64,000 nucleotides of DNA, from the NCBI GenBank assembly GCA_964390695.1, contig CAYMKI010000002.1:1-64000 (forward strand). The letters run 5' to 3'. The DNA is from CAWACC01 sp964390695. Its GTDB lineage: Bacteria; Chlamydiota; Chlamydiia; Chlamydiales; Parachlamydiaceae. The position numbers and the translations under genes are program-made. Under the pieces are notes generated by a model. The model was not told the DNA's origin and did not search any database. It saw only the letters and a program-made list of their open reading frames with translations. Of this stretch, positions 35,477-43,667 are shown piece by piece. Every line of letters starts with the position of its first letter. The first letter of the stretch is position 1.

Positions 35477-36076
35477 CTATTGCGCATTCATCAAGCGATC
35501 TGTTGCTGTTTTCCAAACCGCAGACGCACCGTTTCCGGTTGTTGGGGTGGTAACAAAGTGCAAGCGCTTAAATGCCGGCAAGGTTTTCGATGCGCCAGAT
35601 GCTCCGTTGTCAATGTATGCGGAGGCTCCATTCGGGAACACGCTCACAGGTGTTGACAAAGTGTTGACAATAACCACACAGTTGCGATCTGATGGAGGAG
35701 GCAACTTCACGTTGGCCGATGCTCCGGTAGCTGATGTGTAGATGTGCAAGTACTTATTCAATACCGAAGTGGTTGTTACGCCACCAGAAACACCGGTAAC
35801 TGCTGTATTCACCAAGTGACCCACCAAAGGATCAGCCGATACCGCAGCTACGGTTGCTTGCGACATTGCGCGAACATCGTCAGGAGACTCATAGACTTCA
35901 AGTTTTCTTTCTTTCGTGTTTTTCAGAAAGATAACCGCACCTCCACTTCTGCGGTTCATTTCGATTCTTTTGATGTCCTCTGATGTCAGATAGAACACTC
36001 TGGGTGTAGTCAAATCACCCTTTGACGGCCCAATACGTCTTGCCGTCACTGGAAAACTTACTGCTTCGTTTGCCAT
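35477..36076 (-). CDS. Decoration-like beta structural protein
   Basis: 199 residues. The N-terminus has FPVTARRIGPSKGDLTTPRVF; the middle and end are beta-rich with NCVVIVNTLSTPVSVFPNG and RLHFVTTPTTGNGASAVWK. The second segment is a pattern I associate with small surface proteins in phage and prophage head modules. It has its own promoter and terminator, which suggests high expression, as for a decoration protein. The alternative is a minor capsid accessory protein. Confidence 0.6.
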   Translation of the reverse strand: MANEAVSFPVTARRIGPSKGDLTTPRVFYLTSEDIKRIEMNRRSGGAVIFLKNTKERKLEVYESPDDVRAMSQATVAAVSADPLVGHLVNTAVTGVSGGVTTTSVLNKYLHIYTSATGASANVKLPPPSDRNCVVIVNTLSTPVSVFPNGASAYIDNGASGASKTLPAFKRLHFVTTPTTGNGASAVWKTATDRLMNAQ

Positions 36077-36118
36077 TTCTTTAAATTATTTAAGTTTTTT
36101 ATGGGAATATCCCCACGT

Positions 36119-36150
36119 CAAAAGTATAATACTTTATTCGTAGTTGCAAC
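36119..36150 (-). promoter_or_regulatory. Bacteroidetes-type promoter of the decoration-like gene
   Basis: On the - strand: GTTG, 20 bases, TACTTTTG. Geometry matches the promoter at 33660 exactly, and a palindrome covers the -33 element in both. The gene starts 43 bases beyond the -7 box. Confidence 0.75.
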
Positions 36151-36160
36151 TGTGTTGCAA
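36144..36160. promoter_or_regulatory. Operator-like palindrome, second copy
   Basis: TTGCAACTGTGTTGCAA, a perfect inverted repeat of TTGCAAC, differs from the copy at 33685 in one centre base. Both are followed on the + strand by GTA. It lies between the portal stop and the promoter of the downstream gene. Confidence 0.65.
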
Positions 36161-36167
36161 GTAGCGC

Positions 36168-38573
36168 CTATTTTGAGGTTGCTGCTGGTCTTGCTTTAGC
36201 TGCAGCAATTTGGAACTGGCCCATCTTCTCAACTTTCATAAGCTCAGTCATTCGGTTTTGTTCTTCAACAGATAAGGCAATATCCTTTTCTAGCTTGTAC
36301 TTGACCTGCAATAAGAAGGCATCATCGCTTGCTTTCTGTTTTTGAAGATACATTTTGCCTTGTAATTCCTGATCTAAAAGTGAACTCTTGGTTTGCATTT
36401 CAAGTTGCAAGGTTTGTTGCTGGGCCTGCGCAGCCGCATTAGCAGAATTGATATTTTTGCTTTCCTCGGCCTTGTACTGGGCTTGCATCTGCTGATTTTT
36501 GAGGTCGTTCTTTTGCTTCCGGTACATCTTCAGCAAGCGGATGGCTCGGTAGATGTTTGGCTCGGTTTGAATTTCGAATGCCTCTTCTTCGTATAAAGTG
36601 CCGGCCAAAATACCTGACTTGCAGTATTCATTGATCCAAGCCTTAATTTCTTGTGTAGGCTGTTTCATAGAGTAGCAACCTAGTTCATGCCCTGAGACAT
36701 CTGACAACAACTTCAATACTGCCATGGCTTGCAGCCCTAGAGCCTCGGTGTATTGCGGTGCCAAGCCGGTTGCCGCCATCCCGGATATTGTCATTATCGT
36801 TCTTTGATGAGTCCCGAGGTTAATGGAATCAAATGCAAAGTGCAATCCTCGTAGCGCATCGTCAGTAGCGCCTGATGCCATGGTGGCCACTGCTTTGCCC
36901 ATTTCTGAGTTCGGAGTGCTGGCATCCGTCAATTCGTTCAATCCAATCTGATCACGAAGCAAGTTTATATCTTGGATCATGTACTGGAAGTGCTTCTCCA
37001 TGGCGTTTGAGATACCACCTGACATCTCTTGTATTGGCTTGAAGTTGGATAAATTGCCAGAAGCGTCCCTTCTTCTCCAAAGAAGCACGCCAGTTTCAAA
37101 ATATATTTGAAGAGCCTCTTTAGGGGTAATAGTTTTTCCGCTTTTCCCCTCAATTGAGATATCTTGAAGTGCTGTGAATTCTATCGCTGGGCCGGCAGGA
37201 ACAGATTTAGCCGCATGGTGTTGGAATTGCAGCCATTGGATCTGAATATTATCCAGTGTCGGGATAATGGTTTCGATTATACACTTCTTTGTTTTGTAGA
37301 TAGTGTATGGGGAAACTGTTTTCCCTAGGTTAGACTCATTCTTGAGCATGTCCTTGCTTTTGCCGTATTTGAAGACGTACTTGGTGCCCTTAACCCATAA
37401 GCATTGATACTGATTGTCTATTGAGTACCTAATAACTTTGGATTCATTCGACTCATTGAATTTTTGCTCGGTGACTCCTTTTTGCTCTAACTTTTTCCAC
37501 CAAGAATATTCTTTACGATTCACAAATACATCTCCAAACTTGTTCTTTCCTTGGAGGTATGTTTCTACATCTGGAGAGAACCACACAAAGTCACCAACGG
37601 TAATTTTTGTGTTATCCCATGGATAGCACATATTTTCTTTGTAGTAATCTTCAACTCCAAAATTATCAAATGAACGACCTTGCGCCTGCTCCGCTAATTT
37701 CTTCCACTCTTCTTCATTGCTCAGTTCATCTCCTACAATTTCTTTTAATTGGCCAATGGTCAAATCCCAATACTCGCCAATATACTTTGCATCGTCAATC
37801 AAACTTTTGTTTGAAGTCGAGCATACCATTCTTTCAGGCACACATCTACGTCTTAATACTTTGTCGCGGACGCGATATGTTTTTGTAACACCTACTCCGA
37901 CCTCTACCAAATCTCTTGCTACTTCTGCTAGGATGTCTGTGTAGTTGTCCTGCTCGTTCATGACTTTGATCAAGTCCTGCATGATCATGCAGTAGTCCTC
38001 TTTGTAAAACATCTGCATAAAGATGTTCAACTCGGCCATGTTCTGAGGAAGAGGCATCACATCATCCTCAACCGGAGATTCAAAAGGTATGCCAGTAGCT
38101 TTAGAAACATTATCCAAAAAGTCTTTGTTGATAATGTACTCCTGCAACTCCATTCTTTTCTTGCGCTTCTCATCCTGGGCTCGCTTGTCCACGGAGTAAA
38201 CGCCAATGTCATTGTTTTGCTTTAACAACTTTCCGATAAGAACGTTGACGTATTTTGATGCGATGTCTAATATCTCCCAGTTGAGAGCACGATAACTTGT
38301 CGCTGTCGGGTCCTTCTTGCTCTTTTCGTTGATTCCGAGTTTGGGTTTGTACTTGTCGATGCGTTGATTGCCCCGAGCATAAGAGCGCCACAAGTCATAT
38401 TTATTGATCGAATTCGCACCTATGGACATACCTTGAAAAAGGCCATTGCTTTCTCCGCTTATGCCAACAGCATCTATCGCTTCGGCCCATTTAAGAGCAT
38501 ATTCTTTAGATTGTTTCTGCTCTGGGCTTACAAAGTCCGAAGGAAAGTTGGGGTTTTTCTTGTCAAATTCCAT
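36168..38573 (-). CDS. Portal protein
   Basis: The 801-residue protein follows the large terminase and has portal characteristics: a N-terminal wing rich in charged residues, a central segment describing early steps (YKENMCYPWDNTKITVGDFVWFSPDV), a stem/crown order with NIQIQWLQFQHHAAKSVP and GKAVATMASGATDDALRGL, and a C-terminal helical barrel rich in Gln/Ala/Lys (NSANAAAQAQQQTLQLEMQ). Length fits podoviral portals such as P22 gp1 and crAss-like portals. The portal ring forms the DNA channel and docks terminase. The order terminase-portal-head genes supports the call strongly. Confidence 0.82.
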   Translation of the reverse strand: MEFDKKNPNFPSDFVSPEQKQSKEYALKWAEAIDAVGISGESNGLFQGMSIGANSINKYDLWRSYARGNQRIDKYKPKLGINEKSKKDPTATSYRALNWEILDIASKYVNVLIGKLLKQNNDIGVYSVDKRAQDEKRKKRMELQEYIINKDFLDNVSKATGIPFESPVEDDVMPLPQNMAELNIFMQMFYKEDYCMIMQDLIKVMNEQDNYTDILAEVARDLVEVGVGVTKTYRVRDKVLRRRCVPERMVCSTSNKSLIDDAKYIGEYWDLTIGQLKEIVGDELSNEEEWKKLAEQAQGRSFDNFGVEDYYKENMCYPWDNTKITVGDFVWFSPDVETYLQGKNKFGDVFVNRKEYSWWKKLEQKGVTEQKFNESNESKVIRYSIDNQYQCLWVKGTKYVFKYGKSKDMLKNESNLGKTVSPYTIYKTKKCIIETIIPTLDNIQIQWLQFQHHAAKSVPAGPAIEFTALQDISIEGKSGKTITPKEALQIYFETGVLLWRRRDASGNLSNFKPIQEMSGGISNAMEKHFQYMIQDINLLRDQIGLNELTDASTPNSEMGKAVATMASGATDDALRGLHFAFDSINLGTHQRTIMTISGMAATGLAPQYTEALGLQAMAVLKLLSDVSGHELGCYSMKQPTQEIKAWINEYCKSGILAGTLYEEEAFEIQTEPNIYRAIRLLKMYRKQKNDLKNQQMQAQYKAEESKNINSANAAAQAQQQTLQLEMQTKSSLLDQELQGKMYLQKQKASDDAFLLQVKYKLEKDIALSVEEQNRMTELMKVEKMGQFQIAAAKARPAATSK

Positions 38574-38587
38574 GGATTCGTGATTTG

Positions 38588-40804
38588 TTATTCTGTAAAG
38601 TTACCATTTGGGCCATTATTGTCAAATGTATCAAACCAGTCCGAGATATTGCCGCTTGGCTTTTCATCTATTTCTGATACTTTTTCAGCGTGAACCAATG
38701 TGAATCCTGATGATACCGTTGCATCCGATTTTGTGGGGTTAGAACTATCAAAATTCAACCAGTCTTCAATCGTATTATCGAATGGCATCCGGTGAATGTG
38801 GTTGTTTATAAAAGCTATCAACCTTCGCGTGTAGTAGTCAATCACCTCTGACGTGGAGGCATAACCAGCATCATCCGAGTTGACTTGCAGGTCTACCTCT
38901 GACTGAACAAAGTCCTTTGGATACGCTAAGAACTTCTCCAGTCCATTTGTTTCGAAATAGGTATTTAGCGAGGGTACGTTTCGCTCGGGTAGAAGTTTGC
39001 AGCCCAAAAAGATACACGCCATAGCCGTGTCTTCAAAAGTAGTTTCAGGATCTTCCGGTCGGTTTATGTACTCAAAAATAAAGTTGTGCGATGTCCAGTC
39101 CTTTTTTTCTTTTCCGTAATCGGCTATGCCGTCATACAACCTGAATCCGTGAATTGCAGCCTTAGAAGCTCTAGGATCCTTTGTCTTTGAGTATTTGATA
39201 GGGTCACTGCCTATTCGGAATAGGTGATCATTCTTTGGATACTTCAGTTTCCGGGAGAACCCCTTAGAATCATAACCCCACTCTTCTCCAAAGTTGTTCA
39301 ATATCTTTGCTTGATCGGGGTTTTTAATCATGCTGTACTCATCTGGAAACCATGCCCAGTTAAACCTGCCTGCATGATCATCGCGCTCCCACCATACCGG
39401 ACCAAATTTGTCTTTAACCCAGTATAGGTTTCCGCGAACGTATGGAGGTTTGGCCATTCTATTTCGAATGTGCTCAAGCCTGTCCGACAAAAGCATGACG
39501 TTAAAAATAGACTTGCTTTGATCTTTAATGAAAGCCTCTGTTTCATTTCGAGGGCTTTTGCGCATACGACTGCCCAACTTCTTTAGGTCAGATTTTAAAG
39601 CGTCAAAGTCATTTTGAATTTTAATGTTTGCTATCTCTCTATTTACATTCCCAAACTTATTGCATGGAGGACCGTAATTCTTTCCGGTAACATCAATGTA
39701 TGGCTCAAGGGATGTGTCAGTGTCTAATGATGAAATCAGATGTCTATGAATTTTTGATGTTGTAAATCCGTTGCCATCCAACTGCTTCATGTCGCTATCC
39801 TTCCATAATTTGTGGCATTCGTCTCCACCTTCGTTCATCTCTTCAACCGTAGTTGTTTTTCTTAGGACTCCGATTTTGCGATGGTTACGAAAAACGGTTT
39901 TAAGATTAGTTTCATGCCGAACATAAACGTCAGCTACTATCTTTGGATTACACTTGCCCACCTCATCTTCTAACACGTCCCCCAGCGTCTCCTTATCCAA
40001 TACTTTTTCACCTGGAGCCACGGCAAAGATTGTGCTTATGAGTTCTAGGTCTGGACCAAATTCTAAGTTGGTGCTCTCTTTCCCTCGAATTGATCTACGC
40101 CTGAATACAAGTTCTGACTGAGTATTCGTTCCGTGGGCATACTCTGGTTTGAAAAATTTAGGAAGAGCGTTAAATAATGGGACTGTTTTTGCCTGAATTA
40201 ATACTCCTTTTGCACCTACTTCAAAATCATTGCTTTGAAGTGCTGCTCGGTGATTATGAAACATTGTTGCCCTATTTGTTATGCAGGCCAACTCTTCCGA
40301 GGTTTTGCCTGTTCCCCGGCTCGCAATGAACAAGTAACCCATGCTCTTAGGATTCTGTTCGCACCACTTCCTTATATAAAAATTGTCTCTTGAAAATCTG
40401 TAATAAAATGGATAGCCATCATTTTCTTTGTGATCAAACTTGCAATAAGTCAAATACCAATAATGATGTTCGGTTAAATACGTCAACTCGCCATCTATCA
40501 TTATGTGTACTCCAAACATTCTACGCTTCCACTCTCTCCTTCGGTAGCGCTCGCACATAGGATCGACAAACATGGTTTTCTTTTTGCCCCGTAAAATCAA
40601 TTCCTGATCTTGACCTTGCTTGTATTCTTCTTCAAGTGATCTTTCGAGATACCATTTCGGAATGGGCTCGCGCTTCCAGTATTGTTCTTCTCGGTGAAGT
40701 CCGTAGTTGATTATCTCTGACTTGTCGGCTGGCGGTGGAGGAATGTGGCATTTAAAACCTTCGCCTACAATTATTGATGTGCCACCTTTATACGGATAAT
40801 ACAT
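38588..40804 (-). CDS. terL: Terminase large subunit
   Basis: 738 residues. The ATPase part has Walker A in LFIASRGTGKTSEELA (near residue 160) and a Walker B region GDVLEDEVGKC (near 278). A C-terminal nuclease part has the first acid in IGSDPIKYSKTKDP (near 535) and later FEYINRPEDPETTFEDTAM. TerL pumps DNA into the procapsid through the portal and cuts the genome into headful or unit lengths. It overlaps the preceding gene by 17 bases and the portal follows after 14 bases. Confidence 0.88.
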   Translation of the reverse strand: MYYPYKGGTSIIVGEGFKCHIPPPPADKSEIINYGLHREEQYWKREPIPKWYLERSLEEEYKQGQDQELILRGKKKTMFVDPMCERYRRREWKRRMFGVHIMIDGELTYLTEHHYWYLTYCKFDHKENDGYPFYYRFSRDNFYIRKWCEQNPKSMGYLFIASRGTGKTSEELACITNRATMFHNHRAALQSNDFEVGAKGVLIQAKTVPLFNALPKFFKPEYAHGTNTQSELVFRRRSIRGKESTNLEFGPDLELISTIFAVAPGEKVLDKETLGDVLEDEVGKCNPKIVADVYVRHETNLKTVFRNHRKIGVLRKTTTVEEMNEGGDECHKLWKDSDMKQLDGNGFTTSKIHRHLISSLDTDTSLEPYIDVTGKNYGPPCNKFGNVNREIANIKIQNDFDALKSDLKKLGSRMRKSPRNETEAFIKDQSKSIFNVMLLSDRLEHIRNRMAKPPYVRGNLYWVKDKFGPVWWERDDHAGRFNWAWFPDEYSMIKNPDQAKILNNFGEEWGYDSKGFSRKLKYPKNDHLFRIGSDPIKYSKTKDPRASKAAIHGFRLYDGIADYGKEKKDWTSHNFIFEYINRPEDPETTFEDTAMACIFLGCKLLPERNVPSLNTYFETNGLEKFLAYPKDFVQSEVDLQVNSDDAGYASTSEVIDYYTRRLIAFINNHIHRMPFDNTIEDWLNFDSSNPTKSDATVSSGFTLVHAEKVSEIDEKPSGNISDWFDTFDNNGPNGNFTE

Positions 40805-41456
40805 CTTTTATTTCCTCGTAAGGTTTCTCGGTAAGTATCCTTTCGGCTGTCTCGGGTCTGATTGCCTCTGAGAATTCAGCCTCTTGTAAATCTTTGTTGT
40901 CTCCAAAAAACTGCTCGTACAATCTTTCCAACTCTCGCATACGAAGATTGCAGGACTCCATTAACTTGTCCTTCTTAACGGTAGAGTCAATTACGTCCTT
41001 ATCGTCCAAAGCTCCTTCGCCTTTTCCCTTGCCTACCGGATTAAATCGGAGCACGCGATAGTCAAACAATTCCTGTTCGCAGATGATGATCTCAGTCCAC
41101 ACATGGCTTTTCTGAATCTTCAAGAATCGCATGATGGCTGCGGTTACGTCTTCATCTTTGATGTCCATGACATCTTGGATCTTGACTCCCCACTTGCCGT
41201 CCTTTCTTTCAAAGCCAGCATCTTTAGCGGCCTCGCTTTTACGTTCGGCTAAGTCGTGCTGAAATTCTTGAACTAGCTGAGTGTTCTTATCATAAACGAA
41301 TACAATGTATTTTATTAACTTATCAAAGTCAGCGCGAGATTTTAACTTGGTAAACTCTTTATGACTAAATATCTCTGGAAATGTGTTTTTGTCAATTACG
41401 TCAGCCTTATGGACTTTCCACTTGACCAATGAGTATCTATCATATCTTGATTCCAT
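40788..41456 (-). CDS. Terminase-adjacent protein, small-terminase candidate
   Basis: 222 residues from the ATG at 41456 (MESRYDRYSL), chosen as the longer frame lies in the HNH gene. The sequence is helical and charged with long regions such as LERLYEQFFGDNKDLQEAEF. It overlaps the terminase start by 17 bases, the usual position of the small subunit that selects DNA. No helix-turn-helix could be seen, so the name is positional only. The overlap with the HNH gene's end suggests the insertion replaced or trimmed its leader. Confidence 0.5.
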   Translation of the reverse strand: MESRYDRYSLVKWKVHKADVIDKNTFPEIFSHKEFTKLKSRADFDKLIKYIVFVYDKNTQLVQEFQHDLAERKSEAAKDAGFERKDGKWGVKIQDVMDIKDEDVTAAIMRFLKIQKSHVWTEIIICEQELFDYRVLRFNPVGKGKGEGALDDKDVIDSTVKKDKLMESCNLRMRELERLYEQFFGDNKDLQEAEFSEAIRPETAERILTEKPYEEIKDVLSV

Positions 41457-41958
41457 TTGACACGTAGATAAGATCATGTTTAAAATTACCTCTTGCAATA
41501 GTGGCCCTTACGGTTCCGGGATTTATATCCCTTGCTTTTGCCGCATCTTTCATGTTTTGATAATAGATTCCAGTTCTTAAATCTAATACCCATTTTGATT
41601 TACTAAGATACTCCTTTCCTTTTGTTGAGAACTCTATCATCCTTCCTGATTTTTTAGCATGAAGCATGTTTTCAAAATGTGTGCACCATTCAAGATTTTC
41701 AATACTGTAATCAAGCCGATTGCTATTTATGTGATTAATCTCTGGCTTGTTTTCTGGATTTGGAATCCATGCCTTTGCAACAAGTCTATGCATAGTAACT
41801 AATTTTTTGTATTGGTTAACACACAGAGTTACTACCATGTATCCTTGACTATTCGGATATGGTTTTAAAAACTCACCAGTTTTAAGATTTTTTACCTTTA
41901 AATCTTTGGTTATTGAGTAATAACTTTCCCAGCCAAGTATTGGTTTTTCGTCAATCAT
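41440..41958 (-). CDS. HNH homing endonuclease
   Basis: 172 residues with NUMOD4-like entry (KPILGWESYYSITKDLKVKNL), HNH core (MHRLVAKAWIPNPENKPEINHINSNRLDYSIENLEWC, given in two motifs: VAKAWIPNPENKPEINH and NRLDYSIENLEWC) and a NUMOD1-like C-terminal part (WVLDLRTGIYYQNMKDAAKA) for DNA binding. It is inserted between the co-chaperonin gene, which it overlaps as ATGA, and the small-terminase candidate. Free-standing HNH genes act as mobile elements that spread between phages. Confidence 0.88.
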   Translation of the reverse strand: MIDEKPILGWESYYSITKDLKVKNLKTGEFLKPYPNSQGYMVVTLCVNQYKKLVTMHRLVAKAWIPNPENKPEINHINSNRLDYSIENLEWCTHFENMLHAKKSGRMIEFSTKGKEYLSKSKWVLDLRTGIYYQNMKDAAKARDINPGTVRATIARGNFKHDLIYVSNGIKI

Positions 41959-42221
41959 TTCTTGTAGTCGTAAAGGTCAATGCTTCCGTGCCGGATAACT
42001 CGCAACTCTTGGCCGTCCTCTTCAAAGTCATAGCCTGCCTCTGAGGGGATAACCACTATCATGCCCGGCTCAATCTTCACTTTCTGTTCGCTCGGGCCAA
42101 CGGCAACAACTTCCCACATCTTGATTTTTTGACCTTCGACTGGGATAATAAGGCCCGATTTTGTTTTTGTCTCGGGTGGGATGGGCTTAAGAATCACCCT
42201 ATCTTCTGTTGGGAATAGCAT
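41955..42221 (-). CDS. GroES-like co-chaperonin
   Basis: 88 residues. DRVILKPIPPETKTKSGLIIP matches the GroES start, including the mobile-loop region with Ser-Gly-Leu-Ile-Ile. VVAVGPSEQKVKIEPGMIVV and GQELRVIRHGSIDLYD match the beta-barrel and final strand of Cpn10. GroES caps the GroEL chamber; T4 gp31 shows that phages replace it to fold capsid proteins. Encoded just upstream of the terminase-portal-capsid genes in the same transcription direction, a capsid-folding role is likely. No GroEL gene is in the window, so host GroEL would be used. The leader CTAACCCCCTTTAATT precedes the ATG. Confidence 0.85.
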   Translation of the reverse strand: MLFPTEDRVILKPIPPETKTKSGLIIPVEGQKIKMWEVVAVGPSEQKVKIEPGMIVVIPSEAGYDFEEDGQELRVIRHGSIDLYDYKK

Positions 42222-42249
42222 AATTAAAGGGGGTTAGAATGTCGAAAAA

Positions 42250-42516
42250 TTACTCTGCTGGCGCTACCGGAGCCTCAACAACTGGTGCTGCCTCTGCGTT
42301 TTCGGCAATTGTGGCAACTGGTGTTGTTTCTGCTGCTGGCGGTAATGGATTTTCATTAGTTGTGCTTGAGCCTTGTTCTCCTTCTGGTGCCGGAATGATT
42401 TCAGCCGCTTCAAGCGCTTCTTGTTCTTTTTTCTCGCGCTCAAACTTCTCCTTCTGGAGTCTGATCTCAGTGAGCAATTTGTCGTTTTCGAGTTTGTCAA
42501 TGTCAGACTGTTGCAT
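42250..42516 (-). CDS. Small coiled-coil / Pro-Ala-rich protein
   Basis: 88 residues: a charged coiled coil (IDKLENDKLLTEIRLQKEKFEREKKEQEA, residues about 5-34) then a disordered Pro/Ala/Glu tail. It is 28 bases before the co-chaperonin start and in the same direction. Other frames over this stretch are longer or similar but have low-complexity translations caused by the repeated codons, so I favour this one. Function unknown. Confidence 0.5.
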   Translation of the reverse strand: MQQSDIDKLENDKLLTEIRLQKEKFEREKKEQEALEAAEIIPAPEGEQGSSTTNENPLPPAAETTPVATIAENAEAAPVVEAPVAPAE

Positions 42517-42585
42517 AGTTGTAATGTTTACGGGTTTGTGAAATTAAAATCAAATTTGCGATATTTGACTCAAATAAACAATGCC

Positions 42586-43284
42586 ATGCCAAAGAAACCA
42601 TCATTCGTAAAAAGCCTGTTCATGTCTCGCAAAGCAAAAGATCGGGCAGGTTTGGAGTCGATTAAAACCGGTGGCGAGTACACGATTAAGAGCCGGAACA
42701 AGGTTTCTAACCCCGTCAACCCTTCACAAACACTTCCCCGTGGAGCCAAAGTGAGCACTACAATGCAATCAACGGATGTGGTGAAGACTCAAAAAACTCC
42801 TGACACCTCCCGAGAGGTGACGATTGATGTTCCAAAAACTGAGTATAAGCCTGGCGATATGCAAACTGGTGGCGTGCGCGATCGCAAAACAACCATTCCT
42901 TTGGGGGCTTTGCTGAAGGAGAAACCTGCAAAAACTCAAATGCGCATTGATGCCCAGAAAGAAGGCAAGACTTCATACAACTACAAAGGAAAAGAAGAGT
43001 ATTCAGGAAGAAACGAGACCACCTACACGCCAAAGAAAATCAGCGTTCCGGTGCCGGGCAAAGAAACCACCTCGAAAGAGACGGTTACGAAACCAGTGAC
43101 AAAGGTTGATTATCCTACAACCAAAAAGACTGGCTCAAATAAAGGTGTCAGCATGGCTATTCGTAGAGTCTCCGGATCTGATTCAAGAGGCCGAGGACAA
43201 AACTACAAAAGACTCGATGTAAAGGTTGGCAAAAAGGTTATTCCTATCATTAAGGTAAAAACCAACACTCGCAGATCAAATTAG
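42586..43284 (+). CDS. Basic, disordered protein on the opposite strand
   Basis: 232 residues from the ATG at 42586; an upstream extension in the same frame covers the opposite-strand gene and is rejected. The protein is Lys/Thr/Arg-rich (KKPSFVKSLFMSRKAKDRAG; KKISVPVPGKETTSKETVTK) with a Gly/Arg/Ser end, and has no folded-domain pattern. It is the only + gene in 37 kb of - genes and diverges from the 88-residue coiled-coil gene across 69 bases. The composition suggests nucleic-acid binding or packaging inside the virion. Its stop is TAG, followed at once by a second TAG. Confidence 0.6.
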   Translation: MPKKPSFVKSLFMSRKAKDRAGLESIKTGGEYTIKSRNKVSNPVNPSQTLPRGAKVSTTMQSTDVVKTQKTPDTSREVTIDVPKTEYKPGDMQTGGVRDRKTTIPLGALLKEKPAKTQMRIDAQKEGKTSYNYKGKEEYSGRNETTYTPKKISVPVPGKETTSKETVTKPVTKVDYPTTKKTGSNKGVSMAIRRVSGSDSRGRGQNYKRLDVKVGKKVIPIIKVKTNTRRSN

Positions 43285-43667
43285 TAGTACACTCTAACGC
43301 AGGTGTAGTACGTTGTCCCTACTTTAAAAATCCCTACGCATATTTTTTGCGCTCGGCTCATAAGTATCTTCTTGTGACCTTTTGAATGCATGAAAGCATC
43401 CAGCGCTAGCGGTAATGTCCAGTTTTTTGATAGCGTCTCTCCGCAGTTTTTTTCCGTTAACTTATGGGTAAACCATATTGAGGCTACTTGAGCCGACTTA
43501 TCTACTTTTGCCTGACTGCTTTCTTGGTACTCCAATTTCTTTTTGAATCGCTTTGCCCTTTCGTGGTTGACCAAATCTGCAAAATACTTGCAGCTATCCA
43601 TGCTGAGAGATTGAGAAGTGGCCTCAATACAGGTTATAAAAGTTAAAAATATTGTTAGTCTTAACAT
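43281..43667 (-). CDS. Secreted CAP (SCP/YkwD-like) domain protein
   Basis: 128 residues. Residues 1-19 (MLRLTIFLTFITCIEATSQ) form a Sec signal. The rest has CAP-domain features: LVNHERAKRFKKKLEYQESS (helix 1 motif), ASIWFTHKL, CGETLSKN, and a histidine-bearing ALDAFMHSKGHKKILM followed by KICVGIFKVGTTYYTCVRVYY. It would act in the periplasm or outside the cell; CAP proteins bind lipids, peptides or cell-wall material. Four cysteines could form disulfides. It overlaps the stop of the convergent + gene by four bases. A phage gene of this type is uncommon. Confidence 0.7.
   Translation of the reverse strand: MLRLTIFLTFITCIEATSQSLSMDSCKYFADLVNHERAKRFKKKLEYQESSQAKVDKSAQVASIWFTHKLTEKNCGETLSKNWTLPLALDAFMHSKGHKKILMSRAQKICVGIFKVGTTYYTCVRVYY

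Noticed and set aside
38588..40804. Phage RNA polymerase or DNA polymerase among large genes
   Set aside because: The large proteins resolve to terminase, portal, nozzle and polyvalent protein; no polymerase palm motifs were seen in them.
42373..42585. N-terminal extension of the + gene at 42586
   Set aside because: It covers the opposite-strand coiled-coil gene, has a hydrophobic, Cys/Phe-rich translation unlike the rest, and a good ATG lies at 42586.
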